From: Planctomycetota bacterium
Lineage (GTDB): Bacteria > Planctomycetota > UBA8742 > SKZP01
DNA length: 9,921 nucleotides
Assembly (NCBI GenBank): GCA_007127275.1
Contig: SKZP01000128.1
Span: 1 to 9,921, forward strand
Direction: 5' to 3'
The notes under the pieces are model-generated. The model was not told where the DNA came from. It did not search any database and worked only from the letters and a program-made list of their open reading frames with translations. Below are positions 7,901-9,921 of this stretch, piece by piece. Position 1 is the stretch's first letter. Every line of letters begins with the position of its first letter. A program made the translations under genes and the position numbers.

Positions 7901-9154
7901 CTCCGTCAGCGCGAGCAATTGCGCCGGATGCTTGGGGTTGCGAGCCCGTGTCTCAAACTCGCGGAACACCGTGACGTCCGCTTGTCGGAAGCGGTAAATG
8001 CTCTGGCGCGCGTCTCCGACGACAAAGGCGCGACGCCCCTCGGTCAACAAGTCCACAATCTGCGTCTGTAGCGGATTCGTATCCTGGAACTCGTCGACAA
8101 GCACGTAACGGAAGCGCTCGCGAAACCTCTCGGGATACGCCTCAATCAGGTCGCGAGCCGCGGTGAGCATGTCGAGGTAGTCAATGAAGCCGGCGTCGCG
8201 CTTGTACTGCTCGAAAACGCGCCACTCGTGCGCGGCAATGCCCAGCATGACGTTCTTGTGCTCGGCGAACAGGCGGTCAGGCTCGTAGTCCGGCTCAAAC
8301 CAGCGCCAAAACTTGCGGCGACTGCGCACCGTGTTGTCCCGCAACTGCTTCACCGCCCGCGCGAAACGCTCCCCGCCGTCGTCCGGCAGCCGCAACAGCG
8401 TGCGCCGCACCTCGTTGCACAACACCTCCACCGAAAGCAGCTTGTCCCGCGGCATGCTCCGCGCCACGGCAACCGCCTCGTCCCGCGCCCGCGCCGCCTT
8501 GGAACCCGGCGGCATGACAATTTCCTCAAGGGCGACAATCCCGTCGAGAAAGGCGTTTTGCAGCTTGAGCGCCTGCGCCTCGACGCGCTGCTTCAGCGCC
8601 GCCACATATGCCTCCGGCGCAAGCGCATACTTCTCGAGCATCCCCTCCGGCGTCAGCCCGTGCTCGCGGCCGTGTTGCATAAGCGAAAACACGGCATGCT
8701 GCGTCTCCGACATGCCGTAGTGATCCACCAACGGCAAGATGCTCGACTCGTGCTCGGCGAGCATGGCCTCGCGCCGCCGCACCCGGTAGCGTGCCGCCTC
8801 CATGTCGTCGAGTAGTCGCGCAAACGGATCCAGCCCGGCATCCAGCGCATACTCTTTGAGCATCCGAAGGCAAAAGGCGTGGATGGTCGAGATGTAGCCC
8901 GCCTCGACCTCGCGCAGAAAGCGCGTCTCTCCTTGCTCAATCAAGAGCCGGGCAATGCGGTCGCGCATTTCCGCCGCCGCCGCGTCGGTGAACGTAATGG
9001 TGACAATCTGCTCGGGCCGTGCGCCGCGGTGTTTGAGCAAATGCACGTAGCGCTGCGTCAGCACACGCGTCTTGCCGGAGCCTGCGCCGGCGGAGACGAC
9101 AATTTCGCCGTCGCCCTGCGCCTCCACCGCCACCCGTTGCTCTTCGGTAAGCAT
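4928..9154 (-). CDS. AddA-type UvrD helicase with C-terminal PD-(D/E)XK nuclease (possible Fe-S cluster)
   Basis: This 1408-residue protein is a superfamily 1A helicase fused to a RecB-family nuclease. By family it would unwind and degrade double-strand DNA ends before recombination. Helicase motifs appear in order: AGAGSGKT (22-29, Lys28), TFTDAAAAEM, VDEFQDTN (353-360), VVGDARQSIYRFR (378-390), LTENFRS (416-422), TVHAAKGLEF (844-853) and LLYVACTRAREF (928-939). A Pro/Glu/Asp-rich linker (about 946-1060) leads to the nuclease domain: GSFLHRTLE (His1201), GAIDLCY (Asp1287), VVDYKT (Asp1301, Lys1303) and GQLGLYALG (Gln1323, Tyr1327). All expected nuclease residues are present. Cys1122 (LNCPLRYY) plus Cys1388, Cys1391 and Cys1399 match the one-plus-three cysteine layout of Fe-S nucleases such as AddB and Cas4. 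The ATG at 9154 opens with MLTEEQRVAV, a typical Q-motif start, with a weak AGGG 7 bases upstream. Length fits AddA or similar proteins. No AddB-like gene adjoins it, so an AdnA/AdnB-like or stand-alone enzyme is also possible. Confidence 0.93.
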   Translation of the reverse strand: MLTEEQRVAVEAQGDGEIVVSAGAGSGKTRVLTQRYVHLLKHRGARPEQIVTITFTDAAAAEMRDRIARLLIEQGETRFLREVEAGYISTIHAFCLRMLKEYALDAGLDPFARLLDDMEAARYRVRRREAMLAEHESSILPLVDHYGMSETQHAVFSLMQHGREHGLTPEGMLEKYALAPEAYVAALKQRVEAQALKLQNAFLDGIVALEEIVMPPGSKAARARDEAVAVARSMPRDKLLSVEVLCNEVRRTLLRLPDDGGERFARAVKQLRDNTVRSRRKFWRWFEPDYEPDRLFAEHKNVMLGIAAHEWRVFEQYKRDAGFIDYLDMLTAARDLIEAYPERFRERFRYVLVDEFQDTNPLQTQIVDLLTEGRRAFVVGDARQSIYRFRQADVTVFREFETRARNPKHPAQLLALTENFRSVPPVLSFVDGLFRAIWQQRDTDLSANPLVPGRDLVDEAYRGGLLAATETVGQAGGEVQGAPEAKRAGQLMQAAQSPEAVLEHGMPGPRVEAFLFDPTDERRREKGQALKRQQVVSLEAERISRRIVHLVERQRPQIFDPDTQRYRRLRYGDVAVLLGTRTYLDTFEVMLESYRVPYISLGGRGFHTRREVMDLVNALSITVNPRQDIKLAAVWRSPLVGLSDDALFWLSKALGPDVEVAWAARQTEDANTDAEDELAEKLRPDPVEELPVRGIRKRKRLLFEALQLPEEMLAERLSEADRARLQRFREAYRRITARRATLSTAEVLAAWIDETDLRTTLQAQPQPAQALSNVDKLLQLSREFDANAGEPDVAPAVEGEGGRNMLASFVEALEECRATEAPEEDAPPAAEPGEGLSDAVRIMTVHAAKGLEFPAVFVPDLGREFNPFVPNRDEQGRWMSNIWHPSREFGCVAQLVRNPGEGTEETLAYEIQRHDQLDAERDEAKRLLYVACTRAREFLYLSGACDHQAPPPPYDDAKSPAQWLRRYLERECQDARDDADPLVASATEPPPPEVTTEPPPEANDARATDAVDKPNAEQQRQSTGAQVLSLRVDEERRVVIRKWEDVPAPPERAPIRRLADFVGEELAANVPLSWPRERLGNDAPAYRARVLEHAERLLAKPQLAPPKPPVITATALATYLNCPLRYYITHVLGLDDFTLMRQGLLPLYGDAAPDEQEPPLEPAPAFHSLSLDAENALGESPPDPNEFDGELRGRDIGSFLHRTLELMRLGRLLPGLQRGEGPGEHLAQALQRAGVPSTQRPEVREMIEGFWQSEIVEEMRDATAVEQEAPFTLELAEDAGAVVGAIDLCYRNANGEVTVVDYKTTHVSTEADLQRALAEYLGQLGLYALGVAARYGVHQVRAALAFLRHDRVAWHTFDAEALSALRRDATEALRCLAHGDYEPRREPCRTCRQLGHTGCARTFEPRVM

Positions 9155-9206
9155 AAATGAACCCTACGCCGCCGCTCCGTCGCGCTCCGCGGTTTGTCCT
9201 GATTGC

Positions 9207-9234
9207 AGTATACGACCGCCGACCGACACGGCAA
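9207..9234 (-). promoter_or_regulatory. Sigma70-like promoter for the helicase-nuclease gene
   Basis: Read on the - strand, TTGCCG (9234-9229) is followed after 16 bases by TATACT (9212-9207). These match the TTGACA and TATAAT consensus hexamers at four and five of six positions (TTGcCg, TATAcT). Transcription would start near 9200, leaving a leader of about 45 bases before ATG 9154. This suggests the helicase gene is not dependent on transcription of the upstream NrdD-like gene. Confidence 0.5.
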
Positions 9235-9249
9235 CGGCACGCCGACCGA
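9217..9249. promoter_or_regulatory. Direct repeats CGCCGACCGA bracketing the -35 box
   Basis: The 10-mer CGCCGACCGA occurs at 9217-9226 and again at 9240-9249, 23 bases apart centre to centre, close to two helical turns. The copies flank the -35 box at 9229-9234. Such a layout would suit a dimeric regulator. No known binding-site consensus is recognised, and in GC-rich DNA a chance repeat remains possible. Confidence 0.35.
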
Positions 9250-9261
9250 GGGGACGGCCGG
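9242..9261 (-). terminator. Hairpin after the NrdD-like gene (weak terminator or operator)
   Basis: On the - strand CCGGCCG (9261-9255) pairs with CGGTCGG (9248-9242) around the 6-base loop TCCCCT. This gives a 7-bp stem with one G-U pair. It begins about 60 bases past the NrdD-like stop codon and just upstream of the helicase promoter. There is no U-tract after it, so intrinsic termination is doubtful. Confidence 0.25.
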
Positions 9262-9322
9262 TGCAACGCTCCTTAGTACGGATCCGGGTTTATACGCAAC
9301 TCTACTTCGGCTCGGTGGCCAT

Positions 9323-9921
9323 TCAGGATTCGCCGCTTTGTTCTTGGAACACGTTGCCGAGTAAGACGCCGTAGTCGGGTTTGTCGTGGCCGCAGTTGGG
9401 GCAGACAGCGGGGCGAGCCAGCGGCGTGGAGCGGCAGTCGCCACAGGCGGAGCAACTCAACGCGTAGACGGGAAAGCCGAGACCGTGGGCGCCCGTGTGC
9501 CAGATGGCCTGCTTGATCACTTCGGAGAGCGTCGTCGCGTCGTGCGTCGGCATCCGTGGCGGAACCACGACCTCGCTGCCGGGGGCAAGCATGGTGTGGA
9601 AGCGCCCCTGGCGCATCAGCACGCCTAGCGGCTCCGTCTCCCCTGGCAACCTGACCCCGAGCGAATACGGCTCCCCCGGCAGCAAGAATCCACGAGCGGC
9701 GAGGGACTCGACGTAGCTCGGGTAGGTACGTGCATCAATACGCTGAAAGCGCTCCGCCACACGTGGCTCGCTCGCCTCGGCGAGGCGCATCTCGAGCGGG
9801 CTGTGCGCCGCCTGCTCCTTGAGCGTGAATGCGAGGTAGCTGACGGCGCGCAGGCCGCCGCGGGTGGCGGCCTCGCCGGTTGCGCTCGGCTCAATCTCCT
9901 GCTTCGCGGCTCGCTCGTCTG
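9323..9921 (-). CDS. NrdD-like (class III ribonucleotide reductase family) protein, C-terminal part
   Basis: The frame is open from the window edge to a TGA at 9325-9323, giving 198 visible residues; the Met at 9790 is internal and the N-terminus lies outside. The order of elements matches the C-terminal third of anaerobic ribonucleoside-triphosphate reductase. It starts with a LAEASEPRVAERFQRID segment resembling the family's TPAES...RFARLD stretch. Next comes GEPYSLGVRLP where NrdD has GYYTNS, then RQGRFHTMLAPGSEVVV, then a helix (LSEVIKQAIWHTG). A zinc ribbon follows, CxxC at Cys156/Cys159 and CPNCG at Cys173/Cys176, and a short tail ends it. A glycine (Gly188, in VLLGNVF) falls roughly where the glycyl-radical loop should be, but the usual RVxGY context is missing, as is TNS. 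It may be a divergent or non-radical paralogue. Homology is inferred by eye, so another zinc-ribbon protein is not excluded. It lies 168 bases upstream of the helicase gene on the same strand. Confidence 0.6.
   Translation of the reverse strand, partial: DERAAKQEIEPSATGEAATRGGLRAVSYLAFTLKEQAAHSPLEMRLAEASEPRVAERFQRIDARTYPSYVESLAARGFLLPGEPYSLGVRLPGETEPLGVLMRQGRFHTMLAPGSEVVVPPRMPTHDATTLSEVIKQAIWHTGAHGLGFPVYALSCSACGDCRSTPLARPAVCPNCGHDKPDYGVLLGNVFQEQSGES

Larger units (their letters stand above)
9155..9322. other. Intergenic gap upstream of the helicase gene
   Basis: These 168 bases separate two genes on the same (-) strand. They hold a promoter candidate (9207-9234), a pair of 10-bp direct repeats around its -35 box, and a hairpin (9242-9261). 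No coding region is apparent. Confidence 0.6.

Noticed and set aside
88..9921. A defence island or other multi-gene novel system
   Set aside because: The four genes are a signalling kinase, a secreted peptidase, a DNA-end-processing helicase and an RNR-like protein on different transcription units, with no toxin, effector, mobile or phage gene to tie them together.

Overview
This is a GC-rich bacterial chromosomal window. It holds four protein-coding genes: two on the + strand on the left, and two on the - strand on the right, one of them cut by the window edge. The gene mix suggests an environmental Gram-negative-type bacterium. It comprises a soluble NtrB-type histidine kinase, a secreted tricorn-like S41 peptidase, a UvrD-family helicase-nuclease and an NrdD-like protein, with palindromic repeats between genes. 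Planctomycetota is my best guess, but this rests on overall impression and not on a marker gene. I see no rRNA, tRNA, CRISPR array, transposase, integrase or phage gene.

Layout. At 1-87 there is a short leader with a -10-like box and a near-perfect hairpin. At 88-990 lies a histidine kinase with no sensor or membrane domain. The gap at 991-1441 is non-coding and carries three 23-bp tandem repeats, two hairpins and a good Shine-Dalgarno sequence. At 1442-4789 lies a secreted S41 peptidase (signal peptide, beta-propellers, PDZ, catalytic core) ending in a very acidic tail of about 100 residues. At 4790-4927, between convergent stop codons, is a nested palindrome of about 100 bp. At 4928-9154 (- strand) lies an AddA-type helicase-nuclease whose nuclease domain carries an apparent iron-sulfur cysteine set. 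The gap at 9155-9322 holds a sigma70-like promoter for the helicase gene, flanking direct repeats and a hairpin. At 9323-9921 (- strand) is the C-terminal part of a protein resembling class III anaerobic ribonucleotide reductase (NrdD), open to the window edge.

How they relate. Nothing here looks like one multi-gene system. The kinase has no response regulator downstream in this window. The helicase has no AddB-like partner next to it, and the promoter in the 9155-9322 gap suggests it is transcribed separately from the NrdD-like gene. The points most worth following are the divergent active-site motifs in the NrdD-like protein, the apparently solitary Fe-S-type AddA, and two intergenic palindromic elements (about 1163-1250 and 4807-4913) that look like diverged copies of one repeat family.
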